A stretch of DNA of 64,000 bases from Fructobacillus papyriferae. Its GTDB lineage: Bacteria > Bacillota > Bacilli > Lactobacillales > Lactobacillaceae. Shown here one piece after another: positions 39,921 to 48,002 of the stretch. Below the pieces are notes generated by a model that was given only the letters and a program-made list of their open reading frames with translations, was not told the DNA's origin and searched no databases. Numbering within the stretch: position 1 is the stretch's first letter; each line of letters starts with the position of its first letter. The stretch covers positions 124,001 to 188,000 of the forward strand of contig NZ_JAAMFI010000002.1 in assembly GCF_018437225.1 (NCBI RefSeq). The letters run 5' to 3'. Position numbers and translations under genes: made by a program.

Positions 39921-40637
39921 ATGAAGAATAGTCGATTCACTACGAATTTGACGGCGCATATCGCTTTGTCACTTTCCAGCATCGCGTTACTGCTTTCTTG
40001 GATGCCATATATTAATTTGGCAGGCGGACTGTTAGCGCTCGTTTCGATTGGGCTGTCAGGCCTTTTGTTTATGAGCAAAAAAGAAAAACAAGATGTAACG
40101 ATTAAATTTGCTGTCTTAATTGCATTGATCGCCTTGTTGGCAACACTTTTTGTCCAGGTTGGCTTTGCACAAGCAAGAAAGACAGCTATGGGGCATTCGA
40201 GCTTTCGTGTTGGAAATCATGTTTTGAAGGTGGGCCAAGACATTACTGTTGAAACGGATAATTATCGCGTCAATCAGGTCTCTTATTCATCGGATTTGGC
40301 AGGGGTTGAAGCTGCACCCGGAAAACGCTTTGTTGCGATTTCATTGACCATTAAGAATACAGCTAATGAAGATTTCCAGACGGGCAAGGGCGCCATTGCT
40401 TATCAAAAAGACGCATTTTCGCTTTTCCAAAAAGGTGAGAAGATACCTTTCCTAACAAATGACTCTTTGCCAGAAGCGATGCCAGAACAAGGGATTATCT
40501 CAGTCAAGGAAAGTCTGACAAAGACATTGTATGCTGAGGTTTCAAATGATGGTAAATTAGTGCTGAATTATGGCATCGAGAGTGACGATCCTAAAATTCA
40601 AGAGCACCTCCCATCGTTTAAAGTGAAATTGAATTAA
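39921..40637 (+). CDS. Membrane-anchored DUF4352-like protein
   Basis: The 238 residues contain three hydrophobic segments (about 15-33, 35-52, 62-85) and then an extracytoplasmic domain of about 150 residues. That domain resembles the immunoglobulin-like DUF4352 type (tract VGQDITVETDNYRVNQVSYSS cut here: GKRFVAISLTIKN, then NTANEDF). Such domains are common on the surface of Firmicutes, often near transport or immunity genes. It is the last gene of the five-gene operon, eleven bases after the preceding gene, and a terminator follows. Confidence 0.65.
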   Translation: MKNSRFTTNLTAHIALSLSSIALLLSWMPYINLAGGLLALVSIGLSGLLFMSKKEKQDVTIKFAVLIALIALLATLFVQVGFAQARKTAMGHSSFRVGNHVLKVGQDITVETDNYRVNQVSYSSDLAGVEAAPGKRFVAISLTIKNTANEDFQTGKGAIAYQKDAFSLFQKGEKIPFLTNDSLPEAMPEQGIISVKESLTKTLYAEVSNDGKLVLNYGIESDDPKIQEHLPSFKVKLN

Positions 40638-40647
40638 TTCGGTAATC

Positions 40648-40680
40648 AAAAAAAGGAAACGCATTTGCGTTTCCTTTTTT
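40648..40680. terminator. Bidirectional terminator
   Basis: AAAAGGAAACGC and GCGTTTCCTTTT form a perfect stem around ATTT, between the ABC cluster and the convergent lemA operon. Confidence 0.92.
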
Positions 40681-40688
40681 GATTTGCC

Positions 40689-41315
40689 TTACTTTGAGAA
40701 ATCAACCGTTGGGTTGCTCTGTGCGCTACTGTCGGCTTGGTAATAGGCCATCTTTTGGTGACCAGTCATTGAAGCAACAAGTGAAGCCGGGAAAGAAACA
40801 ACAGAATTGTTGTAGTCCGAGACGGCCTTGTTGTACTTCTTGCGTTCATAAGTGACACGGTTGTTGACGCCTTCCAGTTGGGCCATCAAGGTCGACATTT
40901 GATCCGAAGACTTCAAGTCAGGGTAGTTTTCGTTAATGGTTGAGACCATCAAGTTGAAGGCCTTGTCCTGGTTTTGCATCGCCGAAGTCTTTTGATCTTG
41001 ACCAGAAGCCTTGTCGTAGGACTGCTTGGCTTGGTTGTATTGGGTGCGGGCGTCGGCAATCTTACCGTAAACGGCTGATTCTTGCCCCTGTGACCCCTTG
41101 ACCGCGTTAACCAGGTTTGGAATCAAATCGGCCCGGTTTTGTAAGGCCGTCTGGATCTCACCAGTGGCTGCATCGACGTTTTGTTGCTTTTGGTTCAGAC
41201 CATTGGATGACGAGATGAAGAGCGAAAGCACGATCAGAATCACAAGGCCAATACCGGCCGTGATTTGAAAACCGCGCTTTTGGTAGAAGGGCTGTTGTTC
41301 ATTAATGACAGTCAT
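40689..41315 (-). CDS. LemA family protein
   Basis: A 208-residue protein with one N-terminal membrane helix (about 16-34) and a long helical domain with the LemA pattern (GEIQTALQNRADLIPNLVNA, then SDQMSTLMAQLEGVNNRVTYER and VVSFPASLVA). The role of LemA proteins is not settled; they are frequently encoded beside TPM-domain proteins, as here. ATG 41315 has AAAGGAAA upstream. It is the last gene of a four-gene minus-strand operon. Confidence 0.9.
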   Translation of the reverse strand: MTVINEQQPFYQKRGFQITAGIGLVILIVLSLFISSSNGLNQKQQNVDAATGEIQTALQNRADLIPNLVNAVKGSQGQESAVYGKIADARTQYNQAKQSYDKASGQDQKTSAMQNQDKAFNLMVSTINENYPDLKSSDQMSTLMAQLEGVNNRVTYERKKYNKAVSDYNNSVVSFPASLVASMTGHQKMAYYQADSSAQSNPTVDFSK

Positions 41316-41378
41316 GGAATTTCCTTTTCTCTTTCTTCTTTTCTTTATTTTACGGGTTCGACGATCGGCCTGCAAGGG

Positions 41379-42497
41379 CTAAAAGTCCGAACCACCGCCG
41401 CCGAAGTCGCCTCCGCCAAAGCCGGAATCACCGCCGCCGCCGAAGTCACCTCCGTCAAAGCCACCACCGAAACCATCGTCACCAAAGCCATCAAAGCCAG
41501 ACGAGTCGCCCATGTGGTGGAAATCGTGGCCATAGTCCGAGCCGTTATCGTCAAAGCCGTCGCCTCCGTGGTAGCGATCGCGATCGCGCGACGAGAGGAA
41601 GCTAGCCAGCAGCCAACCAAAGAGGAAGCCCCATGGCCCACCGAAATGAATACTTGGCCGTGGGTAATGGCCATCCTTCGGATCGGCTTGTGCCCGTTCT
41701 TTTGGGCTGGCCTTTTTATATTTGGCTAGGGAGCGCATCACGATGATGACAATCAGCAGCAGGGCGGCTGCTAGTACCAGAAGTAAGATAGTGGCGGGGC
41801 TCTTTTCGCTCGTTGAATTGGCAACAGGGCTTTCTTCTTGCTGCACTGGATTTTGCTTCTGGTAAGTGCTTTGATTACTTTGTCGCTTATCACGGCCGTC
41901 CACATACTGTTGGATGGTATCAGTTGCTGGGTTTTCCTTCACAAAGCCAGGGTCTGCGATGTTGGCCAAATCTTGGTAAAGGGAAAAAATACCAAGGTTG
42001 ATGTCGACTTCTTTGTGGGACTTCAGGCTCTTTTCGTTTTGCAGCAAGAGTCGGTGAATGGTCGCATCGGGCAAGGTCTGTTCGATACCCGTTCCGGTAG
42101 CCACGCGGACGTTATTTTGCCCGTTGTTTTCGGCAAAGACGATCAGGACACCATTATCCTTTTTGGAACTGCCCACGTGCCATTCCTTGCGTAGGGTCAA
42201 GTCGTTGGTGAAGTCGGCGATTGATTGGCCGTTTGTTGATTTGACGGTGACGATGGCAAACTGAGCGTTGTTATCCTGTGCTTTTGCCTCTTTGTTTAAG
42301 CGCAAGAACTGCTTGATAGCAGAATCCGAAAGCACCTCAGCATAGTCGGAAACATCGGTTGTGGTCTTCGATGGTGTCAGGGTGTCGGGATTTTCGGCAT
42401 TGGCCTGCTGGCTTAGTCCAAGAGGCAAGAGGCTGCCTAGAAGCAAAGCCAAAAAGACTAGCAGAGAAAGCCCCTTTGTTGTCTTAAATGCTGTCAT
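41379..42497 (-). CDS. TPM domain (YgcG/Psb32-like) membrane protein with Gly-rich tail
   Basis: The 372 residues start with a signal peptide ending near QANA-E, followed by a TPM domain (about 45-180, DVSDYAEVLSD and VRVATGTGIEQTLPDA), a Ser/Gln-rich linker, one membrane helix (about 232-252), and a tail rich in Gly, Asp and Phe ending GGGDFGGGGSDF. This layout is usual for YgcG-like proteins. The tail is cytoplasmic if the helix spans once. It precedes lemA by 63 bases; the pair is often seen together and may act in envelope or membrane protein upkeep. Confidence 0.88.
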   Translation of the reverse strand: MTAFKTTKGLSLLVFLALLLGSLLPLGLSQQANAENPDTLTPSKTTTDVSDYAEVLSDSAIKQFLRLNKEAKAQDNNAQFAIVTVKSTNGQSIADFTNDLTLRKEWHVGSSKKDNGVLIVFAENNGQNNVRVATGTGIEQTLPDATIHRLLLQNEKSLKSHKEVDINLGIFSLYQDLANIADPGFVKENPATDTIQQYVDGRDKRQSNQSTYQKQNPVQQEESPVANSTSEKSPATILLLVLAAALLLIVIIVMRSLAKYKKASPKERAQADPKDGHYPRPSIHFGGPWGFLFGWLLASFLSSRDRDRYHGGDGFDDNGSDYGHDFHHMGDSSGFDGFGDDGFGGGFDGGDFGGGGDSGFGGGDFGGGGSDF

Positions 42498-42513
42498 CCG
42501 TCCTCCTTTGTTC

Positions 42514-43461
42514 TTAATTTTTATCTTTATCGGTCGCTGGTGCTTCTTTTTTCAGTTGGTTGGTGGAGAGCCCACGTCGGCCAGCCTTGTTATCCAAGAT
42601 CAGTTCACGAATTAGATTCACCACTTCGGGATTTTCGGGCAGTTTAGAATGCTGAGCGTTATCACCGGACACGGTTGTCTGCGTGTATTTGGCGACCTTC
42701 TTTTGGAAGATATACTTACCGGACAAAACGGACTGGACATTGACGTTTCCATCATCTGTGTAATCGTCAGATCCGGCAATTGAATAAACCGATAGGTCGG
42801 TTGGCAAGTTGTCTGAGCCGTCAATGAAATCCGAAAGCATCGTCGTTTTTTTGGTGTCAGACGATTCGGAGAAATTGTAAGGCGTTCCCAGGGTCATCAG
42901 CGTCCGAATGTGGAAATTGTTGCTTGAATAATAATTTTCCAGGTAGTCCGTCCAGATCAGTCCACCGTTCGAGTGGCCAACGGCAGAAAAGGAACGGAAG
43001 TGGTACTTGGATTGCAAATCGGACATGACCGTTTCCATTGACTGGCCATCAGCTTGAATGGTTGGGTAGTTATCTTGGTTTTTTTCAAAGCCAATCACGA
43101 TGAAGGGCTGGCGGTTGGCAGAAGAAAGGTGACCCGAATAAGAAAGGCTACCGTCAGCATTGACTTGCACCTTCAATACGGAGTGATTCTTGCTTCCGCT
43201 GTCTTCTTCATTCAACGTTGTAAAAAGCGAATTAAAGCGCTGGATGGTGGCGGAAGAGCCAGGCACAAAGATCACTGGTTCAATTCGTGATTTTTGGATC
43301 GCGCGATCGTTTTGATGTTCCGTTAGCATCCAAGTGCGGCCAAGGAAGGCCAGAACAACTACGGCTATAGCGGTTAATACTAAGGCAATCCGAGAGGAAC
43401 GGGCGCTTTGCTGCCAGAAGGAACGGGCTTTTTTGGGAAATGAACACATCTTTTTAAGCAT
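42514..43461 (-). CDS. DUF915 alpha/beta hydrolase (cell-surface type)
   Basis: A 315-residue protein with an N-terminal membrane anchor (about 26-46) and an alpha/beta hydrolase domain of the DUF915 group found in lactic acid bacteria. The nucleophile elbow is GHSNGG with the serine near residue 160, and a C-terminal His (AQHSKLPENPEV) may complete the triad. The start ATG 43461 follows AGGAGG and overlaps the upstream EIIC gene by eight bases. The substrate is unknown; an ester or lipid in the envelope is possible. Confidence 0.85.
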   Translation of the reverse strand: MLKKMCSFPKKARSFWQQSARSSRIALVLTAIAVVVLAFLGRTWMLTEHQNDRAIQKSRIEPVIFVPGSSATIQRFNSLFTTLNEEDSGSKNHSVLKVQVNADGSLSYSGHLSSANRQPFIVIGFEKNQDNYPTIQADGQSMETVMSDLQSKYHFRSFSAVGHSNGGLIWTDYLENYYSSNNFHIRTLMTLGTPYNFSESSDTKKTTMLSDFIDGSDNLPTDLSVYSIAGSDDYTDDGNVNVQSVLSGKYIFQKKVAKYTQTTVSGDNAQHSKLPENPEVVNLIRELILDNKAGRRGLSTNQLKKEAPATDKDKN

Positions 43462-44677
43462 TGGCTTCCTCCTTTTCAAGTTGCTTAGCAAAAGGCCAGT
43501 AGATCAAAATGGCCCCGATCAAGATCAAGACGGTCGCCAGTAAAGCATCAAGTGGCGTCTGCGAAGCAAAGAAGGCCAAAAGTAGGTGTGGCGTACCGAT
43601 TGGTACAGAAAAAACAGTGGGGCGTAAAAAGTCGAATTTAATAAGAAGGGAAGTGACGACGGTCCCGTAGGTCGATGCTAAAACCATTGGTAAAAGCATC
43701 AGTGGCCGGAAGAAAAGGGGCAGGCCGTAAGCTAAGATTTTGTTCGAATCAAAGACGGCTGGAACTAAAGACCAAAGGCCAAGGCGGCGTAGTTTTTGTC
43801 GTTTCAAAAAGAGGAGGCAGATGGTCAAGGCTAAAGTCGACCCAACACCGCCGATCAAGGCAGAAGTCGTCAGAACCGAATAGGGATTTTGCGGGTGAGG
43901 TAACTGCGCCATCACGGCTTGATAAACGGCATTAAGATTAGCGTTTACTTGCGATAGGTCGGTTGCAGACACCGTCAAATCCGTTGGAATGGCAAAGCCA
44001 AGCACAAAGGCGATTGGTGTGAATATCGCCGTCAGCACTAAGCCATACCAATGAGAAAAGAAGTCCATGGAGAAGAGGGCGTTAAAGGAGGCTTGGCTAA
44101 CCTGACTTGGGATTAGCGAATAAAGGAAAGTTGATAATGCCAAGATGGTCGCCGCCCAAAAAAGGTAGGCAAAGCCAAAGTCATTTAATTTTCCTTTGGT
44201 CCACTTGGTTAAGTAGACGTAAGATAAGTTGGACAAATAGGTCAAGAAGAGTACACCAATCAAATAGATCGCCGATTGGTTGGCGTAGGTATAGGTGGCA
44301 AAGCCATAAGATAGGGCCAGTGCGAAGTTGGCCAAAACGGGTAGTAATTCGTCTTTTGTGTGGCCCAGATCGTCTAACTTCGCTTCCAAATAACCCTTTG
44401 TCCAAAGGGCTGCAACGAAGGCCAAGATCAAGTAATCAAAGGCCGAGGTTAAAAACTGTAGGTTTTGGGCAAAAAACAGATGCTTTAAGCGAATGTGGAA
44501 AATGGCAGGCACAATCGCGGACGGATCAAAGAAAAGTTTAATGAGAAGGTGGAGGTACACGTTAATGATGACCAGCGGGACGACTTTTTGAAAAGCCGTA
44601 AAAAGTGTCTCAACCGGCAATTTTTTTACCCATTTGTTATCAAGGGCGACGATCTTTGTTAGATATTTCGAAAACAT
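43454..44677 (-). CDS. Orphan PTS EIIC-like membrane protein with degenerate active motif
   Basis: A 407-residue membrane protein that follows the lactose/cellobiose EIIC pattern from end to end (SALIGGVGSTLALTICLLF, then the region for the signature loop). Where functional EIIC proteins have FNINEP, this one has FDSNKI (309-314), so the sugar-binding glutamate is replaced by Lys313 and the proline by Ile. No EIIA or EIIB gene is near, and it is cotranscribed with DUF915, TPM and LemA genes. It may be a decaying transporter or one adapted to work without phosphorylation. Confidence 0.78.
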   Translation of the reverse strand: MFSKYLTKIVALDNKWVKKLPVETLFTAFQKVVPLVIINVYLHLLIKLFFDPSAIVPAIFHIRLKHLFFAQNLQFLTSAFDYLILAFVAALWTKGYLEAKLDDLGHTKDELLPVLANFALALSYGFATYTYANQSAIYLIGVLFLTYLSNLSYVYLTKWTKGKLNDFGFAYLFWAATILALSTFLYSLIPSQVSQASFNALFSMDFFSHWYGLVLTAIFTPIAFVLGFAIPTDLTVSATDLSQVNANLNAVYQAVMAQLPHPQNPYSVLTTSALIGGVGSTLALTICLLFLKRQKLRRLGLWSLVPAVFDSNKILAYGLPLFFRPLMLLPMVLASTYGTVVTSLLIKFDFLRPTVFSVPIGTPHLLLAFFASQTPLDALLATVLILIGAILIYWPFAKQLEKEEANA

Positions 44678-44732
44678 ATGGACCTTCTTTGATTTGAGCG
44701 TATTTAGACTGGCTATGCACCATTTTAATTTG

Positions 44733-44741
44733 TGCTATAAT
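44733..44741 (+). promoter_or_regulatory. dlt operon promoter (extended -10)
   Basis: TGCTATAAT is a perfect extended -10 element about 80 bases before dltX. No good -35 box is seen. The same nine bases occur before ssrA and tdk. Confidence 0.65.
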
Positions 44742-44822
44742 AGTCGAAGTATTTTGATATACATTAACGGCCAATCTGCCGCTAATTATACACTAATTGG
44801 AAGAATTCGGGGGCATGTCGCG

Positions 44823-44963
44823 ATGTTTCAGCGTTTCATCAAACGGCCTTGGGTTGCCTTTGTGGCGAAAACCTTGGCTTATTTTCTAATCATGTTGTTC
44901 TTGATTTACTTATATGGTTATTCCGGCGTCACCGGTGGTCACTTCATCTACAACGAGTTTTAA
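44823..44963 (+). CDS. dltX: DltX, small membrane protein of the D-alanylation system
   Basis: A 46-residue protein with one membrane helix and the characteristic C terminus FIYNEF, which is the conserved end of DltX and is known to act in the D-alanyl relay on the outer face of the membrane. The ATG at 44823 has GGGGG about ten bases upstream; the longer open frame ahead of it is non-coding. It opens the dlt operon, 15 bases before dltA. Confidence 0.9.
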   Translation: MFQRFIKRPWVAFVAKTLAYFLIMLFLIYLYGYSGVTGGHFIYNEF

Positions 44964-44978
44964 GAGGTTTTAATTAAA

Positions 44979-46508
44979 ATGATTGAGAATATTTACCAAC
45001 ACATTGATCAGTATGCTATCGCCCATCCCGACCAAATCGCCTACGATGAAATGGGCGTTACCCATACGTATGGCGAATTAAAAGCCTATTCGGATTCCTT
45101 GGCGGCCTTTTTGGACGAGCAAGGAATTGCAAAAAAGGCGCCGATCATGGTTTTTGGTGGTCACCAGTTCGAAATGGTTGCCGCTTTCTTAGCATCCGTC
45201 AAATCCGGTCACGCTTATGCGCCGGTGGATAAGGATTCAACGAACGACCGAATCGAAAACATCTTGGAAATCGGAAAGCCAGCTGCAGTGATCGCTTTGG
45301 ACGAACTGCCAATGGCCATTGATTCCGTGCCGGTCTTTGAGGGACAGGCTTTACAAGATGCCTTTTTGGCTCAACAGTCTTATGACTTGACTCACCCAGT
45401 AGTTGGTGATGAGAACTACTACATCATCTTTACTTCCGGTACGACCGGTAAGCCAAAGGGTGTTCAGATTTCCCACAAGAACGCTTTGTCGTACATCAAC
45501 TGGATGTTGGGGGATGACTTTGATTTGGGTGATGGACAAAACATCTTAACCCAAACGCCATTCTCCTTTGATGTGTCCGTGATGTCATGGGCCGGTGCTT
45601 TGCTCACTGGTGGCGTGATGAAGGCCTTGCCAAAGGAAGTGGCCGACGACTTTAAGCAACTCTTTGCGGCCTTGCCAGCCATGCAGTTGGACCGTTGGGT
45701 ATCAACGCCTTCTTTTGCCAACGTGGCTTTGTTGTCACCGGACTTTAAGGAAGAAAACTATCCGAACTTGAAGACTTTCCTCTTCTGTGGGGAAGTTTTG
45801 ACGTCAGCCACGGCCAAGAAGCTGCGCGAACGTTTCCCAGCCGCTAAGATTTATAACACCTATGGTCCAACCGAAGCGACGGTGGCTGTTTCCGCTTTGG
45901 AAATCACCGACGCCGTTTTGGCCAAGTACGACAAGTTGCCAATTGGTTATATGAAAGCGGACATGACGGCAACGATCATGGACAAGGAGGGCAACGTTTT
46001 GCCAGCAGGAGAAGCTGGTGAATTAGTCCTTTCCGGACCGGCCGTTTCAAAGGGTTACTTGAACAACCCTGAAAAGACCGAAGCCGCCTTTTTGACGGTG
46101 GATGGCAAGCCGGGTTACAAGACCGGGGACCTTTGCTATGCCGATGCTGATGGTCTCTTGCACTACAAGGGCCGCATGGATTTCCAAATCAAGTTGCACG
46201 GTTTCCGAATTGAATTGGAAGAAGTCGCCCAGCACTTGACACAATCAAAATGGGTTGAACAGGCTGCTGCGGTGCCACGCTACGATCAAAATGGTGATGT
46301 CAAGCAGATGTTAGCCATCGTGGTGCCAAAGGACAACGACTTTGAAAAGCCATTGGATCTGACGAATGCCATTCGTGAAGATTTGAAGGACATCATCATG
46401 CCATACATGATGCCAACACGTTTCATTTACCGTGACAAGATGCCACTCACGCAAAACGGAAAGATCGATTTGAAGGGCTTGATTGCTGAGGTGAACGGCA
46501 ATGCCTAA
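44979..46508 (+). CDS. dltA: D-alanine--D-alanyl carrier protein ligase
   Basis: The 509-residue adenylating enzyme activates D-alanine with ATP and loads it on DltC. It has the ANL-family motifs: FTSGTTGKPKG (about 151-161), YGPTEAT, and the C-terminal hinge KGRMDFQIKLHG. In the dlt pathway this is the first step of adding D-alanine to teichoic acids, which lowers the negative charge of the wall and gives resistance to cationic peptides. It overlaps dltB by eight bases. Confidence 0.96.
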   Translation: MIENIYQHIDQYAIAHPDQIAYDEMGVTHTYGELKAYSDSLAAFLDEQGIAKKAPIMVFGGHQFEMVAAFLASVKSGHAYAPVDKDSTNDRIENILEIGKPAAVIALDELPMAIDSVPVFEGQALQDAFLAQQSYDLTHPVVGDENYYIIFTSGTTGKPKGVQISHKNALSYINWMLGDDFDLGDGQNILTQTPFSFDVSVMSWAGALLTGGVMKALPKEVADDFKQLFAALPAMQLDRWVSTPSFANVALLSPDFKEENYPNLKTFLFCGEVLTSATAKKLRERFPAAKIYNTYGPTEATVAVSALEITDAVLAKYDKLPIGYMKADMTATIMDKEGNVLPAGEAGELVLSGPAVSKGYLNNPEKTEAAFLTVDGKPGYKTGDLCYADADGLLHYKGRMDFQIKLHGFRIELEEVAQHLTQSKWVEQAAAVPRYDQNGDVKQMLAIVVPKDNDFEKPLDLTNAIREDLKDIIMPYMMPTRFIYRDKMPLTQNGKIDLKGLIAEVNGNA

Positions 46509-47718
46509 TTTACAACCTTATGCCGATCCCAACTACTTTATCTACCTCTTGTTGGCCTTAGTCCCCCTTTCGATTGGCCTATACTTTGGTAAGCGCTTTG
46601 TGACTTATGAAATCCTGGTATCCTTGGCTTTCATCTTCTTGATCTTTGATGAAGGGCACTACGTGAACCAGGGAGTGGCTTTGATCATTTATTCGATCTG
46701 GCAGTTTTTGCTTGTTTGGGGCTACATTAGTTACCGGAAAAAGGCCAACGCTAGTTGGGTTTTCTACTTGGCAACCGCGCTGTCGATCCTGCCGATTTTT
46801 CTAGTCCGTTTGGCTGGGGCAGGCCTCTTCCACGCTCAGTTGTCGATGCTTGGTTTTCTTGGAATTTCGTATTTGACTTTCCGCTCGGTTGGAATGATCA
46901 TCGAAACCCGTGATGGGGCCGCCCACGACTTCCATCCAATCATGTTCTTGCGCTTCATGCTCTTCATGCCAACCTTGTCTTCTGGTCCGATTGACCGGTA
47001 TACACGATTTGCAAAAGATGCGGCTGTTGCCCCAGAGCGCGAAAAGTACATCGACCTCTTGGGCAAGGCTGTGAAGAACTTGTTCTTGGGCTTTGTCTAT
47101 AAGTTCATCTTGTCTTATTACTTTGGCCAGATCATTTATCCTTACTTCCAAGGAATGGCCATGTCTGATGCCCACCACGGCATGGTCTTGTCCTGGTGGT
47201 TGATTCCCGTTGCTTATTCTTACGGCATGTATTTGTTCTTTGACTTTGCAGGATACTCCCTTTTTGCCCTAGCTATCTCATACATTATGGGCATCGAATC
47301 CCCAATTAACTTCAATAAGCCATACGGGGCAAAGAACATCAAGGAATTCTGGAATCGCTGGCACATGTCCCTTTCCTTTTGGTTCCGTGACTTTGTCTTC
47401 ATGCGTTTTGTCTTCTTGTTCTTAAAGAAAAAGTGGATTAAAAACCGCAATACGGTGTCAACGTTGGCATATTTTGTTAACATGTTGGTGATGGGATTCT
47501 GGCACGGCTTGACTTGGTATTACATTTTGTACGGATTCATGCATGGTGCGGCGTTGGCCGGAAACGATGCTTGGATTCGCTTCAAGCGCAAGCATAAGGG
47601 ACGCATTCCCCACAACAAGTGGACGGAAGGCTTTGCGGTCGTTTTGACCTTCCATTTTGTCATGCTGACCTTCTTGGTCTTCTGTGGCTTCTTGGATACC
47701 TTCTGGTTCCATCGTTAA
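46501..47718 (+). CDS. dltB: D-alanyl transfer membrane protein (MBOAT)
   Basis: A 405-residue MBOAT protein with about ten membrane segments. The conserved histidine is in MGFWHGLTWYY, within the central funnel; FWNRWHMSLSFWFRDF is the second conserved box. DltB takes D-alanine from DltC inside the cell and passes it across the membrane with DltX and DltD. It overlaps dltA by eight bases and is followed by dltC after 41 bases. Confidence 0.96.
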   Translation: MPNLQPYADPNYFIYLLLALVPLSIGLYFGKRFVTYEILVSLAFIFLIFDEGHYVNQGVALIIYSIWQFLLVWGYISYRKKANASWVFYLATALSILPIFLVRLAGAGLFHAQLSMLGFLGISYLTFRSVGMIIETRDGAAHDFHPIMFLRFMLFMPTLSSGPIDRYTRFAKDAAVAPEREKYIDLLGKAVKNLFLGFVYKFILSYYFGQIIYPYFQGMAMSDAHHGMVLSWWLIPVAYSYGMYLFFDFAGYSLFALAISYIMGIESPINFNKPYGAKNIKEFWNRWHMSLSFWFRDFVFMRFVFLFLKKKWIKNRNTVSTLAYFVNMLVMGFWHGLTWYYILYGFMHGAALAGNDAWIRFKRKHKGRIPHNKWTEGFAVVLTFHFVMLTFLVFCGFLDTFWFHR

Positions 47719-47759
47719 GCATCATTGAAACACTTCATTAAATTTTAGAGGAGAGAATA

Positions 47760-47996
47760 ATGGACGTAAAAGCAGGTGTATTAGAAATTATCGAAGATGT
47801 AACTGGCGAAGACATGTCAGATCAAATGGATGAAAACCTTTTTGATTCTGGCTTGCTTGATTCCATGGCAACGGTAGAAATGTTGCTCGCTTTGGAATCA
47901 CGTTTTAACATTCAAGCACCGGTTTCTGAATTGGCGCGTGAAGATTGGGATACAACCAACAAGATTGTGGCTAGTGTTACTGCACTGATGGGATAA
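47760..47996 (+). CDS. dltC: D-alanyl carrier protein
   Basis: A 78-residue carrier protein; the phosphopantetheine serine is in GLLDSMATVE. It carries D-alanine as thioester from DltA to DltB. AGGAGAG lies just before the ATG. AcpS, which could modify it, is encoded just after this operon at 49361. dltD begins six bases later. Confidence 0.96.
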   Translation: MDVKAGVLEIIEDVTGEDMSDQMDENLFDSGLLDSMATVEMLLALESRFNIQAPVSELAREDWDTTNKIVASVTALMG

Positions 47997-48002
47997 AACC
48001 TC

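Noticed and set aside
41265-41729. Plus-strand open frame of 154 codons opposite lemA and the TPM gene
   Set aside because: It arises from the Gly-rich codons on the other strand; both minus-strand genes are clear families with ribosome sites.
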